From the NCBI GenBank assembly GCA_029212415.1, contig JARGOF010000011.1, positions 1-64,000 of the forward strand: DNA of 64,000 nucleotides, written 5' to 3'. This DNA is from Rhizobiaceae bacterium (GTDB lineage: Bacteria; Pseudomonadota; Alphaproteobacteria; Rhizobiales; Rhizobiaceae). The position numbers and the translations under genes were made by a program. Below the pieces are notes generated by a model that was not told where the DNA came from, made no database searches, and saw only the letters and a program-made list of their open reading frames with translations. Below are positions 63,885 through 64,000 of this stretch, one piece after another (positions within the stretch are counted from its first letter, which is position 1; the number at the start of each line of letters is the position of its first letter).

Positions 63885-64000
63885 ATGAGCAAAATATTAC
63901 GCAGAACTTTGCTGACAGCCGCAGCAATGATGGGTGCCACCCTGTGTGGTGCGGTCCTGCCGGCCAAGGCAACCGAGACGATCAAGATGATCGCCATTGA
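63885..64000 (+). CDS. Exported solute-binding protein, N-terminal part (3' end outside window)
   Basis: The ATG at 63885 with GGAGGA upstream opens a frame to the window edge (38 codons and part of another). It encodes a signal peptide (RRTLLTAAAMMGATLCGAVLPAKA) and then TETIKMIAI. The start resembles the leader of TRAP-type DctP binding proteins, but the family needs the missing sequence. It follows the OsmC gene by 54 bases. Confidence 0.75.
   Translation, partial: MSKILRRTLLTAAAMMGATLCGAVLPAKATETIKMIAI

Overview
The window looks like chromosomal DNA of an alphaproteobacterium, probably from the Hyphomicrobiales (Rhizobiales). It is GC-rich, with densely packed and often overlapping genes. 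It carries a HmuPSTUV haem-uptake locus, a five-step hut pathway with HutF and HutG, a perfect Irr-type inverted repeat upstream of bacterioferritin, and a FixK/FNR-type box. No rRNA, tRNA, CRISPR array, transposase or phage structural gene is visible.

Region 1 (1-18.9 kb) is the most unusual part. Two paralogous protease/metallo-beta-lactamase modules sit back to back. The minus-strand module has a 1230-residue protein joining a subtilisin-like (S8) domain to a thermolysin-like zinc peptidase (gluzincin) domain, a ComEC-like MBL hydrolase whose start overlaps the protease stop, and a small membrane protein. An NlpC/P60-like protein lies just upstream. The plus-strand module has a stand-alone gluzincin paralogue, a second ComEC-like MBL and a patatin-like phospholipase. 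None of these proteases or hydrolases shows an evident signal peptide. A DUF3237 gene and a GlxA/AraC-type regulator lie between the modules. A protein with a signal-peptide-like segment in its middle, a GT4 glycosyltransferase and a Tat-exported nitroreductase-like protein flank the region. I infer a candidate conflict or regulated-proteolysis system; the sequence alone does not prove its function.

Region 2 (19-33 kb) is metabolic. It holds a DUF2194-like carbohydrate-deacetylase-type protein, a CBS-domain protein under a FixK-like box, a SsuABC/NitT-type ABC importer, and the histidine utilisation locus. The last is hutIHGU divergent from hutF-hutC around a 22-bp palindromic operator.

Region 3 (32.5-38.1 kb) is a methylated-amine type catabolic cassette. 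A LysR regulator, a Rieske oxygenase, a 76-residue protein and a dimethylglycine-dehydrogenase-like FAD/GcvT protein are followed by a convergent GntR/FCD regulator.

Region 4 (38.2-48.4 kb) is the haem/iron block. hmuP-S-T-U-V runs leftward. The TonB-dependent receptor, a small exported protein, ExbB, two ExbD proteins (one with Asn at the essential Asp position), TonB and a DUF2325 protein run rightward.

Region 5 (48.4-64 kb) is mixed. It contains a GMC oxidoreductase, an FMN reductase, a 42-codon remnant of a TRAP transporter permease, and a HAD / frameshifted Lrp / CsaA-like / GAF operon. It also has a YhaO-YhaN DNA repair pair, an AT-rich insertion with an orphan gene carrying a HEPN-like motif, bfd-bfr, a YciI gene, an FAH / RutE-like / OsmC operon, and the first codons of a transporter binding protein.
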